Assembly (NCBI RefSeq): GCF_007741475.1
Contig: NZ_CP036261.1
Span: 7,317,798-7,381,797 of the forward strand
Direction of reading: 5' to 3'
Length of the DNA stretch: 64,000 nt
From: Rosistilla ulvae
GTDB lineage: Bacteria; Planctomycetota; Planctomycetia; Pirellulales; Pirellulaceae
The notes beneath the pieces are model-generated. The model saw only the letters and a program-made list of their open reading frames with translations, was not told where the DNA came from and ran no database searches. This document shows positions 9,009-17,505 of the stretch, in pieces; position 1 is the stretch's first letter, and each line of letters starts with the position of its first letter. The position numbers and the translations under genes were made by a program.

Positions 9009-10208
9009 CTATTTTTCGGGGGTCAGCGAGATCTCATCGAACTCGGCGACTCCGGTCGCACCAAACAGCCCGATTCGGACGATCGCTTCGCGAGTTGTCG
9101 GGGGGACGCGGAACGACCGCTGATGTTCGGTCCAATCTTGGGTCCCATTAAACGGGCCGATCCAAAACGTCCCCAGTTCACGACGTTTTTCGTCGTAAAA
9201 GCTGACTGCCAGAACGGGCAACCGGTCGGGGCGTCCACCGCTGTCAACGTCCTGTGCTCGGACCTTGCCGGCCAATCGGACGCGAGCGATCGCTCGCCCA
9301 TCCAACGCCAAGCCTTGCAGCAGGTGGGAATCACGACCGAGCGTTTCATTCTCAAAACGGACAAAGCTGCCCGCGCTCGTCGGATCGGGGACCAAAACAA
9401 ATTGCCGACCGTAATACCAACCTGGCACCTGCTCGGGGTCGTCCGAAACGGCATCAAAGCTGCCGTTGACCACCTCTGGGTTCTCCGGATCGGGCTGCTT
9501 CAATCGGCCGTCTTCGGCCGTGCCGGTCATCGGTACAAACAGAGTGGGCCGCAGCGAATGGCGGACGATCTTGCCATCCTTCTTTTCCATCAGATACAGC
9601 GTTTGTTGATACCGTTCACCAACGGGGATCACCATCCGGCCCCCTTCTTTTAATTGATCCACCAGCGGTTGCGGGACCGATTCGGGCGAACAGGTGACGA
9701 TGATCTTGTCGAACGGAGCCGCTTCGGGCCAACCTAAAAAACCATCGCCCACCTTTGCTGAAACGTTCTTATATCCGAGCCGCTTGAGCGTCGCAGCCGC
9801 CTTAATTCCCAGGGGCTCCACGATTTCAATCGTATAGACATGTTTGACCAACGGGCTCAAAACCGCGGCTTGATATCCGCTGCCGGTACCGATCTCCAAC
9901 ACGACGTCATCCGGTTTGCATTGCAGCACCTCGGTCATATGAGCGACGATAAACGGGCTGCTGATCGTCTGCGCATCGCCGATCGGCAGCGCCATGTCGT
10001 AATAGGCCTGATCCCACAGTCTACGAGGGATAAATTGATGGCGAGGGGTCGTTTCGATCGATTGCAAGACTCCCGGATCGGTCACACCCGCCGCCGCAAC
10101 ACGCTCTTTTACCAGCTTTTTGCGGGCCTCCTCATAAGGATCCTGAGCGTCGGCGGTCGTTGCCAAATTGGCGACAATCGACAGCAATAGACAACGGCAG
10201 AGAGACAT
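9009..10208 (-). CDS. Exported protein-L-isoaspartate O-methyltransferase-like protein with C-terminal beta domain
   Basis: Family role: methylates isoaspartyl residues in damaged proteins using S-adenosylmethionine. The 399 residues comprise a signal peptide (about 1-21, ending TTADA), a full PIMT domain (about 25-245) and a C-terminal domain of about 150 residues. PIMT motifs are RHQFIPRRLWDQAYYD, AQTISSPFIVAHMTE (81-93) and the SAM loop VLEIGTGSGYQAAVL (103-117). The C-terminal part (VVNGSFDAVSDDPEQVPGWYYG to EFDEISLTPEK) reads like a carbohydrate-binding-type jelly-roll. Usual cytosolic Pcm is about 210 aa with neither extension. An exported version raises the question of how it gets SAM; see findings. 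The ATG at 10208 has GGAG ten bases upstream. Confidence 0.9.
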   Translation of the reverse strand: MSLCRCLLLSIVANLATTADAQDPYEEARKKLVKERVAAAGVTDPGVLQSIETTPRHQFIPRRLWDQAYYDMALPIGDAQTISSPFIVAHMTEVLQCKPDDVVLEIGTGSGYQAAVLSPLVKHVYTIEIVEPLGIKAAATLKRLGYKNVSAKVGDGFLGWPEAAPFDKIIVTCSPESVPQPLVDQLKEGGRMVIPVGERYQQTLYLMEKKDGKIVRHSLRPTLFVPMTGTAEDGRLKQPDPENPEVVNGSFDAVSDDPEQVPGWYYGRQFVLVPDPTSAGSFVRFENETLGRDSHLLQGLALDGRAIARVRLAGKVRAQDVDSGGRPDRLPVLAVSFYDEKRRELGTFWIGPFNGTQDWTEHQRSFRVPPTTREAIVRIGLFGATGVAEFDEISLTPEK

Positions 10209-10426
10209 GCCGGGCGACTCCGAAGTGAAAAGTGAGACTTAGGATCGATCCACGTCGTCGCGGGATCCGATCGATTCAACAGGCCCGCAGCACCGCGAGG
10301 CCCCACTTACAGCCTACCACGTCCCATTGCGGAAGACACAAATTTGATCTTCCCCAGTCGACCTTCACGCCATTCGAAACACCACAATCGTTGCAACAGT
10401 GCGCCGGCCGCATCGCTACCATCGCG

Positions 10427-12007
10427 TTACTGTTCGGCGCGGACCATCACCCGCAAACCAAACACCTCTTCGAAGAGCGTGCTGTTTTGCCGGACCGCCA
10501 ATTGCTCCAGCGTGACATCTTCGACCCGCGGCACCTCGATCACCAACCGATCGCGCTGCTTGATGCATTTGAATTCCTGCACGCGGCCGGATCGCGAATC
10601 GTGCATCGCGATCGCCAACCGCAACAGCGCGGCCATCTTCGCAACCGCCACCCGCTCGCTGCGGCTGAGACTTCCGTAGCCCTCGTGCCCCGGTTGCGGA
10701 TGCGCGCGGCGATGGTATCGGGCAACCAATGCGACCAACAATACGTCCTGCCGACTGAGCCCAAAGATCTCGCTGTTGCGGATCAAATACATCGCGTGTT
10801 TATGGTTGCTGCGGACGTCGACAAACATCCCGATCTCGTGCAGCAGCGCCGCGACGTGCAGCATGACTTCGTATTTGGCATCCAGTTGATGTTCGGCCTT
10901 CAATTGTTCGAACAACAGGCTGGCCGACGCCGCCACATGTTTGGCATAGGGTTGATCAAAATCGCACTTCCGCCCCAGAGTCATCGCCGACCGCAGGATT
11001 TGATTGCGAAATTCCGCCGTCCAACGCCCCTCGCTGGCCATTTCCAACAGCAGGCCATCGCGGAGGTTGGTGTCCGAAACCAGCACGGTATCCAGCTGGA
11101 AGATCCTTGCCAGCATCAGGTTGCTCAACAGCGCCGGCCCCAGCGTGGTTGCGTCGGAGAAATTGACGTTCAGCTTTTGGACGATCTCGTCCTCGTTGTA
11201 TTTCAGCACCTCGTTGACCAACGCGTCCAAAGCGTCGACCGAGACACGCGCCAGGGTGCCGCCATCCCAATCGCCCAAGATGTGACTGGCGGCGAAACGC
11301 ATGTCGCCTCCCAACGCGATCAATTCGATTTTGCCATCCTCGGCAAACACCTGTTCGCGGATCCGCGCGACGGTTTGCCGGATCTGCGTCTCCATGATGC
11401 TGCGTCGCCGCATCCCCGGAGCGCCGAGACTTTCCAAGCGTTCGGCCAGTCGCAGCGAACCGAGCCGATGGGTTTCCGAAAACAGGACGTTGCCGCTGCG
11501 GACGACAAGCACTTCGGTCGACCCACCGCCAACTTCCACCACGACCGACTTGGCGACCGCCAGCTTGGGATCGCTGTCCAAATGCGGTTGGATGCCCATG
11601 TAGGTGATCCGATTCACCTCGGCTTCTTCGATCGATTCCACCTCCAGCCCAGTGGCGACGAAGACACGATCCAGGAAAGCGAGCCGGTTGGCAGCTTCGC
11701 GAACCGCGCTGGTGGCGACGACACGGATATCGACGGCCGATGTGATCCCGTATTCCAGCAGCACTTTTTGGTAGGATCGCAGGATCCGCACGCATTCTTC
11801 GATCGATGACCTGGTGATCTGTCGCGACTTGAAGACGTCTTCGCCCAACGTGATCTTGCGAGTCAGCGAATCGATCGTGCGGACCAGCCCCAGGTCGCTG
11901 ATTTCAGCCACCGCCATCCGGATACTGGTGGCACCGATATCGATAACGGCGACGGTTCGCGGCGGCATCAGGCCGGCCGAGGTGGAGCGTTCGGTTGTTT
12001 CAGACAC
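10427..12007 (-). CDS. ppx: Ppx/GppA exopolyphosphatase/pppGpp phosphatase with HD-like C-terminus
   Basis: Hydrolyses polyphosphate or pppGpp; member of the ASKHA ATPase fold. The N-terminal half has the phosphate-1 loop AVIDIGATSIRMAVAEI (20-36), RVVATSAVREAANR, EAEVNRITYMGI and the phosphate-2 loop VVVEVGGGSTEVLV. The C-terminal third (from about 355) looks like the HD-like domain of long Ppx proteins: HVAALLHEIGMFVDVRSNHKHAMYLI. At 526 aa it is the long E. coli type (about 500). The frame starts with GTG at 12007 without an obvious ribosome site; an ATG at 11968 just before PPRTVAVIDIG is the alternative. Whether it prefers polyP or pppGpp cannot be told from sequence. Confidence 0.9.
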   Translation of the reverse strand: MSETTERSTSAGLMPPRTVAVIDIGATSIRMAVAEISDLGLVRTIDSLTRKITLGEDVFKSRQITRSSIEECVRILRSYQKVLLEYGITSAVDIRVVATSAVREAANRLAFLDRVFVATGLEVESIEEAEVNRITYMGIQPHLDSDPKLAVAKSVVVEVGGGSTEVLVVRSGNVLFSETHRLGSLRLAERLESLGAPGMRRRSIMETQIRQTVARIREQVFAEDGKIELIALGGDMRFAASHILGDWDGGTLARVSVDALDALVNEVLKYNEDEIVQKLNVNFSDATTLGPALLSNLMLARIFQLDTVLVSDTNLRDGLLLEMASEGRWTAEFRNQILRSAMTLGRKCDFDQPYAKHVAASASLLFEQLKAEHQLDAKYEVMLHVAALLHEIGMFVDVRSNHKHAMYLIRNSEIFGLSRQDVLLVALVARYHRRAHPQPGHEGYGSLSRSERVAVAKMAALLRLAIAMHDSRSGRVQEFKCIKQRDRLVIEVPRVEDVTLEQLAVRQNSTLFEEVFGLRVMVRAEQ

Positions 12008-12086
12008 AGGAATGACTCAGCCCAAAGTCGTTTGGAAGCGTTTCGTTGCAACAGGAATCCGCTGCGAAGACCAATTGTAGCGGAAC

Positions 12087-12710
12087 TCAAACAAAACATC
12101 GGCACCCCATCGCGCGAAGATCTTCGATCAGCGTCGGCGTGTCGATGTAATGAATCGCTCGCCAACCGCACGCTGTCGCCCCTTGCACGTTTTCGATCCG
12201 ATCGTCGATGAACAAGATCTGGTCGGCGGCGCAGCCGGCGAGTTCGGCAGCGGCGTGATAAATCTTGGGGTCGGGTTTCATACACCCGATCTCATAACTG
12301 AGCGCCGCCGGCGTACCGATCAGCCGCAGCAGGCCGTAGTTCTGCCGCATGATCCAATCCCAGTGCGGGCGACAGGTGTTCGACAGAATCCCCATCGGAA
12401 CACCTTCGCTGACCAAGCGGGAGACGACCGGCAGCATCGATGTGTTCAAACGGAACATCGCGCTCATCGCCTCCAATACATCGGCCGCCGCGGCGCTGTG
12501 GCCGACCGAGCTGAACAAGCGGTCGAGAAACTCCGGCTCTTCGATCTGTCCCGATTCCAGCAGATCTTCGATCCCGCTGTCGTACATCGCAGCGCCGATC
12601 GTTTGCGAATCGGTCTGCAACAACTGGGCCACCTGGCGACAAGCGATCTCCGGATCAAACGTCACCAGCACTTTACCCAAATCGAAATAGACAAAAGACG
12701 ATGTCAGCAC
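12087..12710 (-). CDS. HAD-superfamily hydrolase, subfamily IA
   Basis: Probable phosphatase of the YihX/glucose-1-phosphatase type. Motif I reads SFVYFDLGKVLVTFD, where the catalytic Asp is followed by LG as in the FDLGNV subgroup; motif II is GILSNTC; motif III lies at GCMKPDPKIYHAA; motif IV is ILFIDDRIENVQGA. The frame stays open upstream to 12971, but that extension overlaps the divergent gene at 12957, is not HAD-like and lacks a start context. I therefore placed the start at the GTG at 12710 (208 aa), immediately before motif I; this start is uncertain. Substrate unknown. Confidence 0.8.
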   Translation of the reverse strand: MLTSSFVYFDLGKVLVTFDPEIACRQVAQLLQTDSQTIGAAMYDSGIEDLLESGQIEEPEFLDRLFSSVGHSAAAADVLEAMSAMFRLNTSMLPVVSRLVSEGVPMGILSNTCRPHWDWIMRQNYGLLRLIGTPAALSYEIGCMKPDPKIYHAAAELAGCAADQILFIDDRIENVQGATACGWRAIHYIDTPTLIEDLRAMGCRCFV

Positions 12711-12956
12711 GTTAACAACTTCAGCGGCAGGATCGATCTCATAATACGGGCCTTCACCGAATCGCAAAGCAGCCCATAACAACGGACGTTCAACATATCG
12801 CCGCAACGCAGACAGGCCAAGCCGCAACACCAGCGCTGCCCAACGCGACGGCACCGGTTCACCTCCGTTCGACAAATCGATGCCGCGTCGGTACAAAGAG
12901 AGCTTCGTATTAGACGTCGTCCGCCCGCTTCCTACGTATCCCTCCCGACGCATTCC

Positions 12957-13739
12957 ATGGTCATCGGCCACAGCATCAATCGCGTGTTAGACGCACTGAA
13001 GTGGCCGATTGGAGCGTTTGCCGTGCTGATGTTCGGCCCGTTGATGTACGCGATGTTGCGATTTGCACTGCGGATCTGGCAACACCCCTGGGGCCTAATC
13101 TGGTTCATCGCCGGAATCCTCGCGTACGCCCTCGCCTGGCGTCCCTTCATGCGACGTTGGCTGAAGACCGATTGGATGCTGACGGTCGAACACGAATTGA
13201 CCCATGCGTTGTTTGCGATTCTGACCGGGCATCGCGTGAAGAGCTTCCAAGTGACCCGCAAAGGGGGCCGCGTTGAAGTCGTGGGCGGTTCGAATTGGTT
13301 GATCGCCCTGGCCCCCTACTTTTTCCCGACAGCCCCGTTGGTCCTATTGCTGCTTGCAGTCCTGATGCCGCTGGGGACGCTGTTGCCCTGGACCGGATTG
13401 TTCTTGGGATTTGCGATGGCGTATCACGTTCGTTCGACCTGGATCGAAACCCACGGCGCGCAAACCGATTTCGATCAGGCGGGACGATGGTTCTCGGCGA
13501 TCTTTCTGCCTTCAGCCAATCTGTGCGCGATCGGTTTGATCGCCAGTTTTGCCGTCGGCGGCTGGGACGGCATGCAGCAATTCACCAGCGATGCCAGCGC
13601 CGCGATCCATTGGTTGGTGATGCTGGTCCCATCGGCGTTCAGCTGGCCGGTCGAAGATCCGCCACTGCTCACCCCCGCGCCAGCGATCGATGCCGCCGCC
13701 CCCGCGTCGGTCGACGGTTCGGTCTCCGCAGCTCCTTGA
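12957..13739 (+). CDS. Polytopic membrane protein with HExxH motif (M50-like)
   Basis: A 260-residue membrane protein with two N-terminal hydrophobic segments (about 15-60), then LTVEHELTHALFAILTG containing a metalloprotease-type HELTH motif (79-83), a short beta-like stretch (VKSFQVTRKGGRVEVVG) and further hydrophobic segments. This order resembles M50/M50B site-2-protease-like proteins, in which the HExxH helix sits at the membrane and a later Asp is the third zinc ligand; I cannot fix that third ligand here. The tail is Ala/Pro-rich. It is divergent from the HAD gene. It could be an inactive relative, so I do not assign a protease activity with certainty. Confidence 0.7.
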   Translation: MVIGHSINRVLDALKWPIGAFAVLMFGPLMYAMLRFALRIWQHPWGLIWFIAGILAYALAWRPFMRRWLKTDWMLTVEHELTHALFAILTGHRVKSFQVTRKGGRVEVVGGSNWLIALAPYFFPTAPLVLLLLAVLMPLGTLLPWTGLFLGFAMAYHVRSTWIETHGAQTDFDQAGRWFSAIFLPSANLCAIGLIASFAVGGWDGMQQFTSDASAAIHWLVMLVPSAFSWPVEDPPLLTPAPAIDAAAPASVDGSVSAAP

Positions 13740-13799
13740 CGCCCGATGGTGTCGCAATGACGCAAAACCTCGCTGCGCGACGTCGATGGCAGGTCGCGA

Positions 13800-15029
13800 T
13801 CAATCCATTTCGATGCCGCCGTATCTGCCAACGTGGGCCAACTGGCGAAGCAGTTCGCTGGGGGTCGCGAATCGGTTTTGTGGATCGGTTGCCAACAGCT
13901 TCATCACGACGTCGGAGAAGCGTTCATCGAGCCCCAGTTGAAGTTCTTGAGGAACCCGCGGGACGGAGTTACGTATCTTGTCCAACAGATCGCCAACGGT
14001 CAGTCCATAAAACGGCGGGACTCCCGTCAGCAGAGCGTACAGCGTCGCGCCAAGTCCATACAGATCCGACCGCCCGTCGACTTTGCCTGGATCCAACAGC
14101 AGTTCGGGCGCCATGTAGGGCAGTTGTCCCACGATGTCGCCTGGGCGGGTGATCTGCGCCGAATCGGTCACTTCCAAAGCGCGGGCGAAGACTAAATCGG
14201 ACAACAGATAGGCCTGGTCGGAGTTGCGGCGCAAGATGTTCGACGGCGTGATATTGCGATGGACCACGTGGTGCAACGACGCCTCCTGCAACGCGCGACC
14301 GATATGAACCGCCACGCGCCAAGCGTCCTTCCAGTCCATCATCCCTGCGACACCGATCTGTTGGATCAAGCGATCGACACTGATTCCGTCGATCCACTGC
14401 ATCGCTGCCCAACAGAAGGGACCGGTGCGGCCCGCTTTCCGCAGTCGCACAATATTGGGATGTTGGATCGGCAACATCGTTCGCATCGCGCGGATGAAGC
14501 GGTCCTGTTGCTGTTCGCTGGAGGTCATCTGCGGCTTCAAGACCTTCAACGCCACCTGGCGATTGCGACGTTGATCCCAAGCCCTGAAGACGGCACTGCT
14601 GGTTCCCGAGCAGACCAGTTCGTCCAACCGATAGCGGTAGATGACCTCACCGACCAATTCGTGCATCGCCCGCGGCGACCGATCGGGCATTGCGGACGCG
14701 TCGGTCGGCCGAATCGTCGAGGCATCCAACGCCGATCCGGCCTCGATCCGCAGCATCGTATCGCCGATGCGAAACGTGTCACCTCGCTGCATCGGGCGCG
14801 GTTGGACCAGCGGCACCGCGTCGACGAAAGTCCCCGCGGAGCTGCCGCGATCGGTCAACAGATACTTACCGTTTGCAACCACCAACTCACAGTGAATCCG
14901 ACTCAATCGTGGATCGCGGATCTTGGTATCGCTGTCGCTACCGCGGCCGATCACCAACGCTTGCGTCTCGGGAATCTCGAACCAGCGACCTTGATCGGGA
15001 CCTTCGATGATGAACAACTTGTCGCGCAT
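13800..15029 (-). CDS. FHA-domain protein with degenerate Ser/Thr kinase domain (predicted pseudokinase)
   Basis: 409 residues. FHA domain at about 5-97 (VIGRGSDSDTKIRDPRLSRIHCEL holds the phosphothreonine-binding GR, S and RxH residues), then a kinase fold at about 132-395. The ATP-anchoring lysine is present (VALK, K162) and the metal Asp is in SDLV (D278, for DFG), but the catalytic loop reads VVHRNITPSNIL (from H257): the catalytic Asp of HRD is Asn259 and the following conserved Lys is Thr. The glycine loop is also reduced (SGTSSAV). The APE-like motif YMAPEL and SDLYGLGATLY are kept. The family therefore predicts a binding or scaffold role rather than phosphotransfer. The start ATG lies four bases after the stop of the active kinase gene, so the pair is one operon. 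Confidence 0.92.
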   Translation of the reverse strand: MRDKLFIIEGPDQGRWFEIPETQALVIGRGSDSDTKIRDPRLSRIHCELVVANGKYLLTDRGSSAGTFVDAVPLVQPRPMQRGDTFRIGDTMLRIEAGSALDASTIRPTDASAMPDRSPRAMHELVGEVIYRYRLDELVCSGTSSAVFRAWDQRRNRQVALKVLKPQMTSSEQQQDRFIRAMRTMLPIQHPNIVRLRKAGRTGPFCWAAMQWIDGISVDRLIQQIGVAGMMDWKDAWRVAVHIGRALQEASLHHVVHRNITPSNILRRNSDQAYLLSDLVFARALEVTDSAQITRPGDIVGQLPYMAPELLLDPGKVDGRSDLYGLGATLYALLTGVPPFYGLTVGDLLDKIRNSVPRVPQELQLGLDERFSDVVMKLLATDPQNRFATPSELLRQLAHVGRYGGIEMD

Positions 15030-15033
15030 GCTT

Positions 15034-16524
15034 CTACTGGGGCTGAGGTTTAGAGATATCGAACCGAACCCGTTCGGCGTCGGTGAATCCGTCGGATGTT
15101 TCGGCTTCGGCGAGTTCTACAATTTGCAGGCCAGACAGATTGCCGGGATCTTCGCTACTCGAATCGGCGACCGCATCGCGCAACATCGCCAACAGCGATT
15201 CGGGAATCGGCAGACGAGCCTCCAACGCGACCCTTGCAGCGTGTACCGCCACGCGCAACGCCTCCTCCGGCTGCTCTTCGGCCAGCGCCCCAGCGATCTG
15301 CTGCCAGCGTTCGATGCGGTACCGCAGCACCGCATCGGCGGACGCATCGGTCCGTCGTACGTACGCCACCGCCGCGTTCCGTTCGGAAGCCAACTGACTC
15401 TGCAATTGCTCATTCTGCAGTGTGAGGTCCAGCATTTGCTTCCGAGCATCGTAAAACGCCACCGCCAGACAGACGCACAGCGTCGTGATCAGCAGCGCCA
15501 CCGACCCCGATACACTCGCCAACAGCAACTGCCGCCGGATCAAATGTGACGCCATCCGCAACAGCCCTGGCGGACGCGCCTGGATCGGGTCGCCATCGAG
15601 GTATCGCTGCAGGTCGTCGGCCAACGCGGCGGCTGATTGGTAGCGATTGCGAGGTAGTTTTTCGAGACATTTCAGCGTGATCGTTTCCAGGTCGCCGCGC
15701 AGCCGGGCATTCAACTGGCTCGGCCGTACCGGTGCTTGGCCAATCACTTGACCAACAACTTCGATCGCCGACGCCGCTTGGAACGGCGGTCTGCCGGTGA
15801 GCATCGTGTACAGAACCGCGCCGATCGAATAGACATCGGCGGTCGGGCCGATTGGTTCGCCGGTCGCATGCGCCTGCTCGGGAGGCATGTAGTGCGGCGT
15901 GCCGATCATTCCGCCGTTGGAGGTCAATTCCGCGGTATCGGGGGCGATCGATTTGCAGACGCCAAAGTCGGTGATCCGCGGCTGGCCACCGGGTTCCATC
16001 AAAATGTTCGCCGGCTTCAGATCGCGATGAATGATTTGGCGAGCGTGCGCAGCCGAAATCGCGCGGGCGACATCGCGGGCGATCGCTGCCGATTGTTGCG
16101 GCGACAACGGACCGTTCAACAGCATCGTCGACAAACTGTCGCCGTCGATAAACGCCATCGTGAAATAGGGCTGCCCGCGATAGGCCCCGACATCGAAAAC
16201 CGGAACGATTCCCGGATGATCCAGCTCCGCCGCAGCGCGCGCTTCGTTGGCGAACCGCATGCGATCTTCGATCCGGGTCCCTTCACCGGGCAACACCATC
16301 TTCAAGGCGACGATCCGCTGCAGACTGCGCTGCCGCGCTCGGTAGACGACTCCCATTCCGCCCCGCGCGATCTCGTCGATGATTTCATAATCATCGATGA
16401 TCGTTCCAGGCTGTGGCGGTGTGGGCATGCGAGTCGGCATTGCCGACGATTTCGGTCCGGCGATCGTTTCGGCATCCAATTCGTCGTCGGCAAACGAGCC
16501 AGATCGTGGATTGGTTCGATTCAT
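15034..16524 (-). CDS. PknB-type membrane Ser/Thr protein kinase
   Basis: 496 residues. Cytoplasmic kinase domain at about 46-310 with intact signatures: glycine loop IARGGMGVVY, VALK (K75), HRDLKPANIL (catalytic D168), DFG (186-188), and the bacterial APE variant GTPHYMPPEQ. A transmembrane helix follows at about 333-357, then a coiled-coil-like region (MLDLTLQNEQLQSQLASERNAA) and a C-terminal tail of about 120 residues without a recognised sensor domain. The downstream FHA-pseudokinase begins four bases later; its FHA domain could dock on phosphothreonines made by this kinase, which is an inference from gene order. Confidence 0.95.
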   Translation of the reverse strand: MNRTNPRSGSFADDELDAETIAGPKSSAMPTRMPTPPQPGTIIDDYEIIDEIARGGMGVVYRARQRSLQRIVALKMVLPGEGTRIEDRMRFANEARAAAELDHPGIVPVFDVGAYRGQPYFTMAFIDGDSLSTMLLNGPLSPQQSAAIARDVARAISAAHARQIIHRDLKPANILMEPGGQPRITDFGVCKSIAPDTAELTSNGGMIGTPHYMPPEQAHATGEPIGPTADVYSIGAVLYTMLTGRPPFQAASAIEVVGQVIGQAPVRPSQLNARLRGDLETITLKCLEKLPRNRYQSAAALADDLQRYLDGDPIQARPPGLLRMASHLIRRQLLLASVSGSVALLITTLCVCLAVAFYDARKQMLDLTLQNEQLQSQLASERNAAVAYVRRTDASADAVLRYRIERWQQIAGALAEEQPEEALRVAVHAARVALEARLPIPESLLAMLRDAVADSSSEDPGNLSGLQIVELAEAETSDGFTDAERVRFDISKPQPQ

Positions 16525-16968
16525 GGGTGGGTCATCTGCAAGACTTACGATCCAATATGTGGCGTCTTATCGTGGGCTGCGGACGGCACAATCAGTTCAT
16601 TGGGCGACGATCCCAACCACGTTCCCCGACATCCACACGACGCTAAACGCGAGTGGAACAACAATCCAATCCAACGACATCGCTCTGCCGGCGTGGACGC
16701 ATCGGCAGAGCGCCCATTTAATCAACTGCCCGCTAGCTTCCGCTGAAGAACCGATAAAGTTCCGATGAGCGTTTCGTGAACATTCGGGTCGACCGGGGGG
16801 GGAAGCCCACACGACCGACACATCACAACCCGCAGAACCGACGCAAACCTGCCACAGCCCGGCCAGCGAATTGAAAAAGCTGAACGATTGCCTCGATAGC
16901 TCGCAAAACCATGCCCTAGTTTTACACAACAACATCACAGGCGGATCGAATCTAGTTGAGATAAACAC
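16525..16968. other. Divergent intergenic gap of about 440 bp
   Basis: Lies between the kinase gene (minus) and the PilZ gene (plus) and must contain both promoters. A 159-codon minus-strand frame (17076-16597) overlaps the PilZ coding region and has no recognisable domain; I reject it. No clear sigma-70 hexamers or hairpins were found. Confidence 0.5.
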
Positions 16969-17478
16969 ATGTTCGGAATGGGGAAACGCAACCAAATCGA
17001 CGTGCGATGTGCGATGACAAGACTCATCAATCAAACGCTCGACTATTCCACAATGATTGCAACCGAGGAGGAACAACCACAGAACCGTTCCGAATCGCGA
17101 CTACGTCGCACGCTGCCAGTCATCGTGATTCCCTGCGATCCAGCCAAAGACGACGAATCTCCCGACATTCAATTCGGGTTCACCATCGATGTCTCCTGTT
17201 ATGGGCTGTCGGTGCTATTGCCGCAGACCGTCCACCTGGAAGAAGCGGTGCTGTTGATCGGAGATCCCACCCATCGCAAAGTCATGCGGGGAACCTGCCG
17301 CTACCGAAAGCCGCTGGGAATGGGAACCTGCCAATACGGAATCCAGTTGGACGAGGTATTGAAAGATCACGATTACGCGCCATTGCTGGAATATGTCGCA
17401 GCCTTGGAATCCAAGTCGGAACAACTGCTCAAACACAGCACCAACTTCGTTTCCCCCGACGCCTGCGCGACGGGATAA
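16969..17478 (+). CDS. PilZ-domain protein (putative c-di-GMP receptor)
   Basis: A 169-residue cytoplasmic protein. After a variable N-terminus the segment NRSESRLRRTLPVIVIPC carries closely spaced arginines as in the PilZ RxxxR element, and GFTIDVSCYGLSVLLP provides the DxSxxG element. Both are the usual c-di-GMP contacts. The remainder fits the small beta-barrel (GTCRYRKPLGMGTCQYGIQL). Start uncertain: ATG codons at 16969, 17014 and 17053 are in frame, and none has a strong ribosome site. A diguanylate cyclase-type protein is encoded at 24207, so c-di-GMP signalling is present in the genome. The partner or output is unknown. Confidence 0.75.
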   Translation: MFGMGKRNQIDVRCAMTRLINQTLDYSTMIATEEEQPQNRSESRLRRTLPVIVIPCDPAKDDESPDIQFGFTIDVSCYGLSVLLPQTVHLEEAVLLIGDPTHRKVMRGTCRYRKPLGMGTCQYGIQLDEVLKDHDYAPLLEYVAALESKSEQLLKHSTNFVSPDACATG

Positions 17479-17505
17479 CGACCGCGACACGACATCACCT
17501 GGCGG

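Noticed and set aside
10232-11809. 525-codon plus-strand frame opposite ppx
   Set aside because: Shadow of the conserved Ppx/GppA gene; no domain in the antisense translation.
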